64,000 nucleotides of DNA from JAOUJD01 sp963811265 (GCA_963811265.1 CAWEQS010000005.1:1-64000), one strand, 5' to 3'. Positions 43,680 through 52,811 are shown, numbered from the stretch's first letter. Notes: generated by a model from the sequence alone, not told the origin. Translations and numbers: made by a program.

Positions 43680-44504
43680 ATGTCACTGCTGCTGACCAAC
43701 GCCTCCCGCCCGTTGATCTTCCCGGTCGATGCAATCGACCAACGCGGCGAGGTCGTGCCCACGCCGATCGCCGGCGAGCACCCGCTGACTCTGTACGTTG
43801 ACAAGTGCGAAGTCGTCACGCTGATGACCCTCGGGCAGGCGCCCGAGGCGCTCGCCATCGGTTACCTGCGCAACCAGCGCCTGGTGTCCTCGCTGGATGA
43901 ACTCGCGGCGGTGCAGGTCGACTGGGAGACCGACGCCGTGGCGGTCACCACGCGACGGGGCGTCAAGTCGCTGGCCAGGAAACTCGCCAAGCGGACGGTG
44001 ACCACGGGCTGCGGACAGGGCACGGTGTTCGGGGACCTGATGGACGAAGTCGACTCGATCCGCCTTCGTGACGACGTGCGCCTTCCCGAGTCCGCGCTGT
44101 TCGCCATCCTCGAAGCCGTCCGCCAGCACGAGACGGTCTACAACGCCGCGGGGGCCGTGCACGGCTGCGCGCTGGCCTCGAACGAGGGTGCCGACAGCCG
44201 GATCCTGGTGTTCATCGAGGACGTCGGGCGGCACAACGCGGTCGATGCCATCGCGGGCCGGATGTGGCTCGACGGCATCGACGGCTCGGACAAGGTCTTC
44301 TACACCACGGGCCGGCTCACGTCAGAGATGGTGATCAAGACTGCGCAGATGGGCATTCCGTTCCTGGTGTCGCGCTCGGGCCTGACCGAAATGGCATGGC
44401 GCATCGCCAACCGAGTGGGCCTGACGATGATCGGGCGCGCAGCCCGCAAGCACTACCTGCTATTCACCGGACGGCACCGCTTCGAGGCGGCGCGCGCACC
44501 ATGA
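43680..44504 (+). CDS. fdhD: formate dehydrogenase sulfurtransferase FdhD
   Basis: A 274-residue protein that transfers sulfur from a cysteine desulfurase to the bis-MGD cofactor of formate dehydrogenase, a step needed for activity. The conserved start region includes PIAGEHPLTLYVDKCEVVTL and MTLGQAPEALAIGYL. The catalytic loop is TTGCGQGTVF with Cys111. The enteric protein has two cysteines in a C-x2-C arrangement, while this one has only the first. Later motifs are AAGAVHGCALAS and EDVGRHNAVDAIAGRMWLDG, and the fold ends with the VSRSGLTEMAWRIANRVGLT motif. The start is ATG 43680, and the stop overlaps the mobA start. Confidence 0.94.
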   Translation: MSLLLTNASRPLIFPVDAIDQRGEVVPTPIAGEHPLTLYVDKCEVVTLMTLGQAPEALAIGYLRNQRLVSSLDELAAVQVDWETDAVAVTTRRGVKSLARKLAKRTVTTGCGQGTVFGDLMDEVDSIRLRDDVRLPESALFAILEAVRQHETVYNAAGAVHGCALASNEGADSRILVFIEDVGRHNAVDAIAGRMWLDGIDGSDKVFYTTGRLTSEMVIKTAQMGIPFLVSRSGLTEMAWRIANRVGLTMIGRAARKHYLLFTGRHRFEAARAP

Positions 44505-45082
44505 GCGTCGGGATCTGCGGGCTGGTGCTGGCCGGCGGGCAGGGCCGCCGCATGGGAGGCGTGGACAAGGGCCTGCAGCTGCTGCAGGGCCGGCCGCTGA
44601 TGCAGCATGTGATCGACCGCCTGCGTCCGCAGGTGGACAGCGTGCTCATCAATGCCAACCAGAACCTCGAGCGTTACGCCGAGTTCGGGTGTCCCGTGGT
44701 ACCCGACCGGGTTGGTGGTTTCGCGGGGCCCCTGGCCGGGCTGGACGCCGGCCTGCACGCGACCGATGCACCGATGATCGTCACCGTGCCCTGCGATTCG
44801 CCCTTCCTGCCGCATGACCTGGTCGCCCGGCTCGCGGCGGCGCGCAGTTCGATCGACGCCGATGTCGCCGTGGCGCGCACGGGCGCCCAACCTCACCCGG
44901 TGTTCGCGCTGGTCTGCACCCGGGTGCGCGCCCACCTGGCCGACTTCCTGGCGCGCGGCGAACGCAAGATCGATCTTTGGTATGCGAGCCTCAGCGTGGT
45001 CGAAGTCGCCTTCGACGACGAGGCCGACGCCTTCGCCAACATCAACACGCGCGACGAACTGGCACAGCACGACCGCCGGTGA
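44501..45082 (+). CDS. mobA: molybdenum cofactor guanylyltransferase MobA
   Basis: A 193-residue nucleotidyltransferase that attaches GMP to molybdopterin for the MGD cofactor. The N-terminal GTP-binding loop is VLAGGQGRRMGGVDKGLQLL, RPLMQHVIDRL follows, and VPCDSPFLPHDL carries the metal Asp. The C-terminal EVAFDDEADAFANINTRDEL is family typical. ATG 44501 overlaps the fdhD stop as ATGA, so sulfuration and nucleotide addition are coupled in one unit. Its 3' end overlaps the convergent regulator gene by 41 bases. Confidence 0.94.
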   Translation: MSVGICGLVLAGGQGRRMGGVDKGLQLLQGRPLMQHVIDRLRPQVDSVLINANQNLERYAEFGCPVVPDRVGGFAGPLAGLDAGLHATDAPMIVTVPCDSPFLPHDLVARLAAARSSIDADVAVARTGAQPHPVFALVCTRVRAHLADFLARGERKIDLWYASLSVVEVAFDDEADAFANINTRDELAQHDRR

Positions 45083-46178
45083 CGTCGTCCCACCACGGCA
45101 GCACGTCGCGCAGGGACAGCGCCTCGCCGCTGCGCGCGGGCGCATAGCCGGCCAGCGTCGAAAGCCGCCGCAGCCAGGGCTCGCTGCGCAGCGCCGCCCG
45201 CAGCGCACGAATCGCAGGCTGCTCCAGCGCCGCCTTGTCGCACACGAGGAAGTACTCCTCCCACAGCAGCGGCACGAAGTCGAGTTCGCGCGAGCGCGCC
45301 GCCGCCTCGATGCACAGGCCGGCGTCGGCCTGCCCGGCCGCCACCGCCTGGGCAACCGCCGCGTGCGAAGGCTCCTCGTTCTCGTAGCCGACCAGCGCGG
45401 ATGAAGCCACGCCTTGCTGCTCGCACAGCGCCTCGAGCAACAGCCGCGTACCGGTCCCGGTCGGACGATTGACGAAGCGCGCGCCGCGAGCGGCGACGTC
45501 CGCGATCGAGCGTAGATCGAGTGGATTGCCACGCGCGACTGCCAGGCCCTGGACGCGCCGCGCGAATCCGATCAACTGGTGCCGCCCGGGCTGCAGCAGA
45601 GGCTTGTAGGTCCGGGCGATCAGGCTGCTCGTGGCCGTGCGGGGCGGCAAGTGAAAGCCGGCGATCGCACAGCGCCCGGCATTCAGGTCGCTCAGCGCGT
45701 CAGCGCTGCCGGAAAACCGAATGTCCAGGTGCAGGCGGGCCGGCAGGCAGTGTTCGCCCAGCAGCGCGAGGGCGCTGTCGTGGCTGGCGCGCAGCACGAG
45801 CACGCTGGCGGAGGCGTCGAAGGCGATCGCGAACGCGCGCTCGAGGTCGAAGTGCAGCGCGGCGATCTGTGGGGCTAGCCGCGCCTGTACCTGCCGCTCG
45901 GCCCACAACAGCTTGTCGGCGAATTCGGTCAGCCGCGCCGGCTGGCCGCGGTCCCAGACGACCAGGCCTTGTCCGAGCTCCCGTTCCCATCGCTTGAGTT
46001 CGCCCCAGACGTGCCGGTACGAAAAGCCAAGCGCGCGCGCCGCGCCCGAGATCGAGCCCTCGGCGCGCACGGCCGCCAGCAACTCCATCAACGGATTGCG
46101 GATCAGCGCCTCCGGCGCACGCCCGCTCGCAAGCACGTAAGAGAGTTCAACCTTGTGCACGACGCGAGTTTGCCGCAA
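45042..46178 (-). CDS. ModE-type HTH regulator with substrate-binding domain
   Basis: A 378-residue transcription factor. The N-terminal winged helix resembles ModE (AVRAEGSISGAARALGFSYR and HVWGELKRWERELGQGLV). Instead of a molybdate-binding Mop domain, the C-terminus is a periplasmic-binding-protein-like domain (GARFVNRPTGTGTRLLLEAL, VGYENEEPSHAAVAQAV, GQADAGLCIEAA). This arrangement is seen in regulators of tungstate uptake in proteobacteria (TupR/TunR-like). It is divergent from tupBCA, with about 100 bases between them. The likely signal is tungstate or molybdate itself, and the probable target is the tup promoter; neither is shown by the sequence. Confidence 0.8.
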   Translation of the reverse strand: MRQTRVVHKVELSYVLASGRAPEALIRNPLMELLAAVRAEGSISGAARALGFSYRHVWGELKRWERELGQGLVVWDRGQPARLTEFADKLLWAERQVQARLAPQIAALHFDLERAFAIAFDASASVLVLRASHDSALALLGEHCLPARLHLDIRFSGSADALSDLNAGRCAIAGFHLPPRTATSSLIARTYKPLLQPGRHQLIGFARRVQGLAVARGNPLDLRSIADVAARGARFVNRPTGTGTRLLLEALCEQQGVASSALVGYENEEPSHAAVAQAVAAGQADAGLCIEAAARSRELDFVPLLWEEYFLVCDKAALEQPAIRALRAALRSEPWLRRLSTLAGYAPARSGEALSLRDVLPWWDDVTGGRAVPVRRAC

Positions 46179-46278
46179 AGCCCGTCATCCGCCCGCGTTA
46201 CATATGCAGCAACTTGCCTAGGAGGACCCGCCTGGTCCGGCCTGAACACCCGCGTGCCTGCCTACGATTCGCCTTGCG

Positions 46279-47016
46279 ATGGACACGATCCCCCAGGCGA
46301 CCGCCTCTGCGCTGCATCTGCTTGCCTCGTTCGATCCGGCGTTGCTGTCCGTGGTCGGTCGTTCGCTGGCGGTCAGCACGTGCGCCTGCCTGCTCGCGTT
46401 CGGCCTCGGCGCGCTTGCCGGCGCCTGGCTCGGCGTCTCCCGTTTTGCAGGACGTGGCACCGTTCTCGCGGTGCTCAACACGCTGCTTGCGCTGCCCTCG
46501 GTCGTCGTCGGCCTGCTCGTCTACCTGCTGCTGTCGCGCTCCGGTCCGCTGGGCTTCCTGGGATGGTTGTTTTCCTTCCAGGCGATGGTGCTGGCGCAGA
46601 CGATATTGGTGGCGCCGATCGTCACGGCGCTCACGCGCCAGGCGATCGAGGACGCGGACCGGGCGCATGGGGAGCAGCTGACGTCGCTTGGCGCCGCGCC
46701 GTTGATGCGCGGACTCCTGCTGGCCTGGGACGAACGCTATGCGCTGCTGACGGTGCTGATCGCCGCCTTCGGCCGCGCGATTTCCGAAGTGGGCGCGGTG
46801 ATGATCGTCGGCGGCAACATCGAAGGCTTCACCCGGGTGATGACCACGGCGATCGCGCTGGAAACCAGCAAGGGCGACCTGCCGCTCGCGATTGCGCTCG
46901 GCATCGTGCTGATGGTGGTCGTGCTCGCATTGAACGCGCTGGTCGCCGGGTTGCGCAGCTGGCGCGAGCGGACCGACGGAGCGTCCACGCAGGTCGCGCC
47001 GGTCGGGGTTGCATGA
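46279..47016 (+). CDS. tupB: tungstate ABC transporter permease TupB
   Basis: A 245-residue inner-membrane permease with five to six helices. The coupling-loop motif is EDADRAHGEQLTSLGAAPLM, and the C-terminal AAFGRAISEVGAVMIVGGNI matches the TupB family, where the GAVMIVGGNI run is very conserved. The permease delivers oxyanion to the cytoplasm as a homodimer. It begins about 100 bases from the divergent regulator and overlaps tupC by ATGA. Gene order here is B, C, A. Confidence 0.9.
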   Translation: MDTIPQATASALHLLASFDPALLSVVGRSLAVSTCACLLAFGLGALAGAWLGVSRFAGRGTVLAVLNTLLALPSVVVGLLVYLLLSRSGPLGFLGWLFSFQAMVLAQTILVAPIVTALTRQAIEDADRAHGEQLTSLGAAPLMRGLLLAWDERYALLTVLIAAFGRAISEVGAVMIVGGNIEGFTRVMTTAIALETSKGDLPLAIALGIVLMVVVLALNALVAGLRSWRERTDGASTQVAPVGVA

Positions 47017-47759
47017 ACCTGGCCGACAAGCCACAGGGCGCATCTCCGAACGCCGAACGCGAGGGTATTGCCGCGCGCACGGTGTTCAAGCTCGATCAGG
47101 TCGGCGTGCGCTATGGCCCGACCTGGGCGCTGCAGTCGGTGAGCTTGTCGATCAGCGCGGGCGAGCGCGTCGCGCTGGTCGGTCCCAACGGCAGCGGCAA
47201 GACCACGCTGCTGCGCGTGCTGAACGGCCTGATCGAGCCCAGCGCTGGGACAGTGCAGCGGCCCGCAACGACGCGCCAGATGCTGCTGTTCCAGCGCCCC
47301 TACATGTTCCGCACGAGCGCGCAGAACAACGTCGCGCTGGGCCTGTGGCTGCGCGGCGCCCGCTGGCGCGGCGCCTGCAGGCTGGCGAACGATGCGCTGG
47401 CGCGCGTCGGGCTGGCTGCGCTCGCCCAGCGCAACGCGCGCACGCTGTCCGTCGGCCAGCAGCAGCGACTGGCGCTGGCCCGCGCCTGGGTGCTGGCCCC
47501 CGAAGTGCTGCTGCTCGACGAGCCCACCGCCAGCATGGACCCGGATGCGCGGCGTGAGGTCGAGGCGCTACTCGGCGAGTTCGCGTGCGGGCAGCCGCAG
47601 ACGCTCGTCTTCAGCAGCCACACCATCGGATTGGTCGGCCGTCTCGCGAGCCGCGTGATCTGCGTGCAAGACGGCCGCATACGCGCTGACCTTCCAGTTC
47701 AGGAGTTCTTGTCAGGAGCGGTTTCTGGCGAGTCGAAACTTTCATTCAGGGAGGACTGA
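47013..47759 (+). CDS. tupC: tungstate ABC transporter ATPase TupC
   Basis: A 248-residue ABC ATPase. Walker A is GPNGSGKTTLLR, the Q-loop is LLFQRPYMFRTS, the signature is LSVGQQQRLALARAWV (with Val in place of Gly-Ser at the second position), and Walker B is LLLDEPTASMDP. A short N-terminal extension of about 25 residues precedes the ATPase core, which begins FKLDQVGVRYG. The closest match is the tungstate importer; molybdate importers of the ModC type would carry a C-terminal Mop domain, which is absent here. The ATG overlaps the tupB stop, and tupA follows after one base. Confidence 0.9.
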   Translation: MNLADKPQGASPNAEREGIAARTVFKLDQVGVRYGPTWALQSVSLSISAGERVALVGPNGSGKTTLLRVLNGLIEPSAGTVQRPATTRQMLLFQRPYMFRTSAQNNVALGLWLRGARWRGACRLANDALARVGLAALAQRNARTLSVGQQQRLALARAWVLAPEVLLLDEPTASMDPDARREVEALLGEFACGQPQTLVFSSHTIGLVGRLASRVICVQDGRIRADLPVQEFLSGAVSGESKLSFRED

Positions 47760-47760
47760 G

Positions 47761-48570
47761 ATGACGTCAATCGGGCAAGTGAAGTTCGCACTCGCGGCGA
47801 TCCTGTGCATCGCAAGCGGTGCAGCGGGAGCACAGGGCATCACCCTGGCATCGACCACGTCCACCGAGCAATCGGGGCTGTTCGCGCACCTGCTGCCACT
47901 GTTCAAGCGGGCCAGCGGAGTGGACGTGAAAGTGGTGGCGGTCGGCACCGGGCAGGCACTGGACATCGCGCGCCGCGGCGACGCCGACGCGCTCCTCGTC
48001 CACGACCAGGCGGCCGAGGAGAAGTTCGTCGCCGAAGGCTTCGGCCTCCGGCGCCATGCGGTCATGTACAACGACTTCGTGCTGATCGGGCCGAAGACCG
48101 ATCCGGCCGCGGCACGCGGCTCGGACATCGTCGCTGCGCTCAGGAAGATCAGCGCCAGCAACGCCGTTTTCGTTTCGCGCGGCGACAAGAGCGGCACGCA
48201 CAGCGCCGAGATCCGATACTGGACCGCCGCCGAACTGGCGAGCCAGCGGGGCAGCGGCTACAGGGAGTGCGGCTGCGGCATGGGTCCGGCGTTGAACATG
48301 GCCGCCGCCTCGGGAGCCTACGTGCTGGCCGATCGCGGCACCTGGCTTGCATTCAGGAACCGCGGCGACCTCACGATTCTGGTCGAAGGCGACAAGCGCC
48401 TGTTCAACCAGTACGGCGTGATCGTGGTGAATCCCGCGCGGCATCCGCACGTGAAAGCGGCGCTGGCGCAGCAGTTTGCCGACTGGATCGTCTCGCCCGC
48501 GGGGCAGGCGGCGATCGCCGCGTACAGGATCGGCGGAGAACAGCTCTTCTTCCCGAACGCAGGCGGGTAG
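47761..48570 (+). CDS. tupA: tungstate-binding periplasmic protein TupA
   Basis: A 269-residue binding protein with a signal peptide (FALAAILCIASGAAGA). The mature start GITLASTTSTEQSGLFAHLL has the oxyanion-binding T-T-S motif of TupA. Later parts are GDADALLVHDQAAEEKF, VSRGDKSGTHSAEIRYW (second oxyanion loop), and GEGD-type turn (VEGDKRLFNQYGVIVVNP). Family members bind tungstate with very high affinity and molybdate less well, but the sequence alone cannot rank them. The order tupB-tupC-tupA places the binding protein last, unlike the common A-B-C order. About 260 bases without a gene separate it from moeA. Confidence 0.92.
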   Translation: MTSIGQVKFALAAILCIASGAAGAQGITLASTTSTEQSGLFAHLLPLFKRASGVDVKVVAVGTGQALDIARRGDADALLVHDQAAEEKFVAEGFGLRRHAVMYNDFVLIGPKTDPAAARGSDIVAALRKISASNAVFVSRGDKSGTHSAEIRYWTAAELASQRGSGYRECGCGMGPALNMAAASGAYVLADRGTWLAFRNRGDLTILVEGDKRLFNQYGVIVVNPARHPHVKAALAQQFADWIVSPAGQAAIAAYRIGGEQLFFPNAGG

Positions 48571-48830
48571 AACCTGCAGGCACCGCCGAGCAGGGCCTGT
48601 CCCTCGCGCGGGCACCGCACCGCATTGCAGGCAGAACCCTGCACTGGGGATCCGCCCAGGCGTTCGCACTTGACCTTCCCGCGAGCGCGGGATCAGTTGC
48701 GCGACAATGCGCGCGCGCCATCACGCGCCAGGGGCTTCGCGCAGCGCCGGCAACCCTGTTCGTCGATCGCGGCTGCCGGACGGCCTCGAAGTCATGCACA
48801 AAGGAATCACCCCTGCCCCATGAGCGCCGG

Positions 48831-50075
48831 ATGAAAGCCGAAATCACTTCGATCCCCGACGTGCGCATGCACGGCTTCCGCAAGCGCAGCGAAGTGCCCG
48901 CCGTGCTGGATTGGGTCGATCGGCACGCAGCGCGACTGGGCGCCGAGCCGGTGCCCCTCGAGGACGCCTGCGGCCGCACGCTGGCGGTCGATGTGATCGC
49001 GCCGCTCGACGTCCCGGGCTTCGATCGAGCCGCCATGGACGGCTTTGCGCTGCGCGGAGCGGAAACGGCGGGGGCCACCGAATACAACCCCCTCGAGTTC
49101 CGCGTGCTGGGCCAGTCGATGCCGGGCCAGCCGTTCGCGGGGAACCTTCCACCCCGCTCGGCGGTGCGGATCATGACCGGCGCCCCGATTCCCGACGGCG
49201 TCGACGCGGTCGTTCCAGCCGAGTACGCCACGGAGAACTCCGGTCAGATCGTGGTGACTCGACCCGTTGCCCCCGGCCAGCACGTCGGCCATCGCGGCGA
49301 AGACCTTCAGGCCGGATCGACAGCCCTCAGCGTCGGCCGCTGCCTGCGCCCGCAGGATCTGGGGCTCGTGGCGTCCCTGGGCCTGGACCATGTAACCGTC
49401 GTCAGGCAGCCCCGGGTGCGCATGCTCGTCACCGGGAATGAAGTGAGGGCGCCCGGAGCCCCGAAGGGCGTGTTCGAGGTCTACGACGCGAACTCGTACA
49501 CGCTGCGCGGCCTCATTGCCCGTGACGGCGGCGTGCTCGAATCGCATCAGCGCCTCGGGGACGACCCCGACCGGATCCGCGCGGCCCTGCTCGCGCCCGG
49601 GGCGGATGTGATCCTTGTATCCGGCGGATCCAGTGTCGGCCGCGAGGACTACGCGCCACAGTTGCTTGCCGAGATCGGGGAACTGGCGATCCACGGCGTT
49701 TCGATGCGGCCGTCGAGTCCCGCGGGCCTGGGTCGCCTCGGCGAGACGCTCGTGTTCCTGTTGCCCGGCAATCCCGTGTCGTGCCTGTGCGCTTACGACT
49801 TCTTCGCGGGTCGCGCCATCCGCCTGCGCGGTGGGAGGTCGCCCGAGTGGCCACATCGCACCGTGAAGGCCGCCGTCGCCCGCAAGATCGTCTCCGCGAT
49901 CGGTCGCGTGGACTACTGTCGCGTCCGGCTCGTCGATGGCCGGGTCGAGCCCATCGCGCTCAGCGGGGCCTCGATCCTCTCGTCGACCACCCGGGCCGAT
50001 GGCTTCGTGATCGTTCCGGCGCCACTCGAGGGCTATGGCCCCGATGCGGACGTCACGGTGTTCCTCTACGACTGA
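48831..50075 (+). CDS. moeA: molybdopterin molybdotransferase MoeA
   Basis: A 414-residue enzyme that inserts molybdate (or tungstate) into molybdopterin-adenylate. The N-terminal signature is DVPGFDRAAMDGFALRG, GHVGHRGEDLQAG-type sequence forms domain 2, and the molybdopterin-binding loop is VILVSGGSSVGREDYA. PGNPVSCLCAY and the final domain IV follow. The length is typical for a single-domain MoeA. ATG 48831 lies next to an ATGA at 48820-48823 that belongs to an upstream minimal frame and is not used. The gene is followed after 12 bases by a second, fused moeA. Confidence 0.93.
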   Translation: MKAEITSIPDVRMHGFRKRSEVPAVLDWVDRHAARLGAEPVPLEDACGRTLAVDVIAPLDVPGFDRAAMDGFALRGAETAGATEYNPLEFRVLGQSMPGQPFAGNLPPRSAVRIMTGAPIPDGVDAVVPAEYATENSGQIVVTRPVAPGQHVGHRGEDLQAGSTALSVGRCLRPQDLGLVASLGLDHVTVVRQPRVRMLVTGNEVRAPGAPKGVFEVYDANSYTLRGLIARDGGVLESHQRLGDDPDRIRAALLAPGADVILVSGGSSVGREDYAPQLLAEIGELAIHGVSMRPSSPAGLGRLGETLVFLLPGNPVSCLCAYDFFAGRAIRLRGGRSPEWPHRTVKAAVARKIVSAIGRVDYCRVRLVDGRVEPIALSGASILSSTTRADGFVIVPAPLEGYGPDADVTVFLYD

Positions 50076-50087
50076 GCGCCCTCGAAC

Positions 50088-52067
50088 ATGTCGACGCCTC
50101 CCGAACCCGGCGCGAAAGGCGCGGAGCCTCTCGCCGGCCAGACCCAGTTCCTGAATGTCGTCTCGCGCGACGAGGCAACTGCGAGGTTTCGCGAGCACCT
50201 GCGGCTCGCGCCGCTGGGTGAAGAACTCGTGTCCCTTGGAGACGCCCTCGACCGCGTGCTCGCCAGGGATGTCGTGGCGGCCATCGACGTCCCGGGCTTC
50301 GATCGCGCCAACGTCGACGGCTTCGCGGTGCAGGCGCACGACACGTTCGGCGCGATGGAGGAAACGCCGCGCACGCTGCGAGTGAACGGCGAGGTGCTCG
50401 CACCCGGCGTCGTGCCTGCCCTGCCCGTGATTCCGGGCCACGCGACGCCCATCGCCACCGGCGGCATGCTGCCGCGCGGCGCCGATGCGGTCCTGATGGT
50501 CGAGCACTCGGAACTGGCGGGCTCGGCCGGCGATCGGCTCGTCGAGGTTCGCCGGCCGCTCACCGGGGGCGAGAACGTGAGTTACGCAGGCACCGACATC
50601 GCCCGCGGCGAGACGGTGCTTCGCGCCGGGCAGCGCCTCACTTCCCGCGAGATCGGCGTGCTCGCCGCGCTGGGACTGCCGGAATGCGTGGTCTTTCGCC
50701 GGCCCAGGGTGGCCATCTTTTCCACCGGCAACGAAATCGTTGCGCCCGGCGAAGCCCTGAGGCCGGGCGCGGTCTACGACTCCAACGCCGCGATAATCGG
50801 TGCCGCCGTCGAGGAACTCGGCGGGGTTGCCGTCCAGCTGGGGGTGATCGCCGACAACGAGCAGGCGCTGGCGGCTGCGCTGGCCCGCGGCCTGGAGTCG
50901 GACGTCGTCGTGTTCTCCGGCGGCACATCGAAGGGCGCCGGGGACGTCTCGTACCGGATCGTGCACGCATTGCGCGACCCGGGCGTCGTCGCCCACGGCG
51001 TCGCGCTGAAGCCTGGCAAGCCGATCTGCCTCGCGGTCGCCAGGGGCAAACCGGTCGTCGTACTGCCCGGTTTTCCCACATCCGCCATCTTCACCTTCCA
51101 CGAATTCGTCGCACCGGTGATCCGCGCCTTTGCCGGACTGCCGCCCGAACGTCGTCATGCGGTCCAGGCGACGCTTCCGATGCGCGTGAACTCCGAGCGG
51201 GGCCGCACGGAGTACCTGCTCGTCGGGCTGGTGCAGGGACCGGACGGGTACCTTGCCTATCCAATGGGTAAAGGTTCCGGGTCCGTGACCACCTTCAGCG
51301 GCGCCGACGGCTTCATCACCATCGACCAGCACACGGAAATCCTGGACTCGGGCAGCGCCGTCGCGGTGACTCTCCTCGGCCAGCAGCTCGAACCGGCAGA
51401 CCTGGTGATCATCGGCAGCCACTGCGTGGGCCTCGACCTGCTGGTGGGCAAGCTGATGCGACGCGGCGTCCGGACCAAGCTGATCATGGTCGGCAGCATG
51501 GGAGGCCTCGCCGCCGCAAAACGCGGCGAGTGCGACATCGCCGGCCTTCACTTGATGGATCCCGCTACGGGCGAGTACAACCGGCACCTGCTGAACGATG
51601 CCCTGACGCTCGTCACGGGATACGGACGGATGCAAGGGTTGGTCTTCCGGCCGGGGGATGCCCGCTTCGAAGGGAAGTCGCTCGACGAGGCCATCGCGAC
51701 GGCACTGCGCGATGCGAGCTGCGTGATGGTCAATCGCAATGCAGGGAGCGGCACGCGCGTCATCATCGACCAGTGGCTGGGCGACAGACGCCCCGCCGGC
51801 TACGGCACGCAGACGAAGTCCCACAACGCCGTCGCGGTGGCCATCTCCCAGCGGCGAGCGGACTGGGGCATCGCCATCGACACCGTGGCGCGACAGTACG
51901 GGCTCGGCTTCATACCGGCGCAGCAAGAGCAATACGACTTCATCGTGCCAACGGCGCGGCTCGAGCGCCCTGCGGTGCGCGCGTTCCGCGCGCTGCTGGA
52001 CGATCTTGAAGTTCGCGGCGAACTCGCGTCGCTGGGCTTCCGGCTGCCGCAGGGCGCGCCGCCGTAG
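50088..52067 (+). CDS. MoeA fused to a periplasmic-binding-protein-like domain
   Basis: A 659-residue fusion. Residues about 20-425 form a second MoeA: DVPGFDRANVDGFAVQAH, GGMLPRGADAVLMVEH, VVVFSGGTSKGAGDVSYR with the cofactor loop, and VVVLPGFPTSAIFTFHEF. Residues about 435-655 form a binding-protein-like domain: DLVIIGSHCVGLDLLVG, VMVNRNAGSGTRVIID, KSHNAVAVAISQRRADWGIAID and FIVPTARLERPAVRAF. No signal peptide is present, so both halves are cytoplasmic. The fusion is known in archaea and various bacteria, but what the second domain senses is not. By position it could recognise the oxyanion or a cofactor precursor. It lies directly behind the plain moeA, giving two MoeA copies in tandem. Confidence 0.88.
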   Translation: MSTPPEPGAKGAEPLAGQTQFLNVVSRDEATARFREHLRLAPLGEELVSLGDALDRVLARDVVAAIDVPGFDRANVDGFAVQAHDTFGAMEETPRTLRVNGEVLAPGVVPALPVIPGHATPIATGGMLPRGADAVLMVEHSELAGSAGDRLVEVRRPLTGGENVSYAGTDIARGETVLRAGQRLTSREIGVLAALGLPECVVFRRPRVAIFSTGNEIVAPGEALRPGAVYDSNAAIIGAAVEELGGVAVQLGVIADNEQALAAALARGLESDVVVFSGGTSKGAGDVSYRIVHALRDPGVVAHGVALKPGKPICLAVARGKPVVVLPGFPTSAIFTFHEFVAPVIRAFAGLPPERRHAVQATLPMRVNSERGRTEYLLVGLVQGPDGYLAYPMGKGSGSVTTFSGADGFITIDQHTEILDSGSAVAVTLLGQQLEPADLVIIGSHCVGLDLLVGKLMRRGVRTKLIMVGSMGGLAAAKRGECDIAGLHLMDPATGEYNRHLLNDALTLVTGYGRMQGLVFRPGDARFEGKSLDEAIATALRDASCVMVNRNAGSGTRVIIDQWLGDRRPAGYGTQTKSHNAVAVAISQRRADWGIAIDTVARQYGLGFIPAQQEQYDFIVPTARLERPAVRAFRALLDDLEVRGELASLGFRLPQGAPP

Positions 52068-52181
52068 CTGGCCCGGACAGCTTGCGCGCTGCGTCCGGAA
52101 GGCGACGACGACCGAACGCCTGCATCGCGACGCAGCGGGCCGGTGCTTCGGAAACCGTTGCCTAACCTGGGAACCATCTGG

Positions 52182-52778
52182 ATGAACTCCGTGCTCAGTC
52201 AAGTTCGCACTCGCGCAACCCTCGCCGTCGGCGGCGCGCTTCTCTCCGCCTGCGCTTCGGTCGGCCCCGGCCCGGCGACCACCCCAGGCACGGACAAGGC
52301 CGCCACGGTGACGGCGCCAAACCTGGGTCTGTTTTCCAGCATCAAGGCGCCGGCCGACCACGAACCGGTGCTCAAGCTGGCCGCGCGCGGAGCCCAGGTG
52401 TTCCGCTGCGAGAAGCGCGATGGCCAGGGCGCCTGGGTGTTCCGGCAACCGGACGCCGAACTGCTCGACCCGGCGGGCAAGGTCGTTGGCCGCCACGGCG
52501 CGAACTTCTCGTTCGAGCACGTCGACGGCAGCCGGCTGGTTGCAACGATCGCGGCGCACGACGACGCGCCGAAGCCCACCGACCTGCGCTGGTTGCTGAT
52601 GACGACCCGCAGCTTCGGCAAAGGCGCCTTCGAAGGCGTCACGCACGTCCAGCGCATCAACACGGCGGGCGGCATGCCGCCGGCCGGTTGTGACATATCT
52701 CACGCGGGACGGGTCCTGCGGATTGACTTCACCTCGGACTTTCTCTTCTATAGACCCCGCGCCACTTCGGCGCAGTGA
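52182..52778 (+). CDS. DUF3455 family lipoprotein
   Basis: A 198-residue protein with a lipoprotein signal (TLAVGGALLSAC, Cys near residue 24) and the DUF3455 pattern: GAQVFRCEKRDGQGAWVFRQ, PDAELLDPAGKVVGRHGAN, and LRWLLMTTRSFGKGAFEGVT, ending GGMPPAGCDISHAGRVLRI with a conserved Cys. The start ATG 52182 is the first with a signal peptide directly behind it. Function is unknown. It lies 115 bases after the MoeA fusion and 33 bases before the rhodanese gene, so it may share their transcript, though its family is not specially tied to molybdenum genes. Confidence 0.85.
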   Translation: MNSVLSQVRTRATLAVGGALLSACASVGPGPATTPGTDKAATVTAPNLGLFSSIKAPADHEPVLKLAARGAQVFRCEKRDGQGAWVFRQPDAELLDPAGKVVGRHGANFSFEHVDGSRLVATIAAHDDAPKPTDLRWLLMTTRSFGKGAFEGVTHVQRINTAGGMPPAGCDISHAGRVLRIDFTSDFLFYRPRATSAQ

Positions 52779-52811
52779 ACAGCGCGACAGCGCGTCGCAG
52801 GGAGAGAAGCA

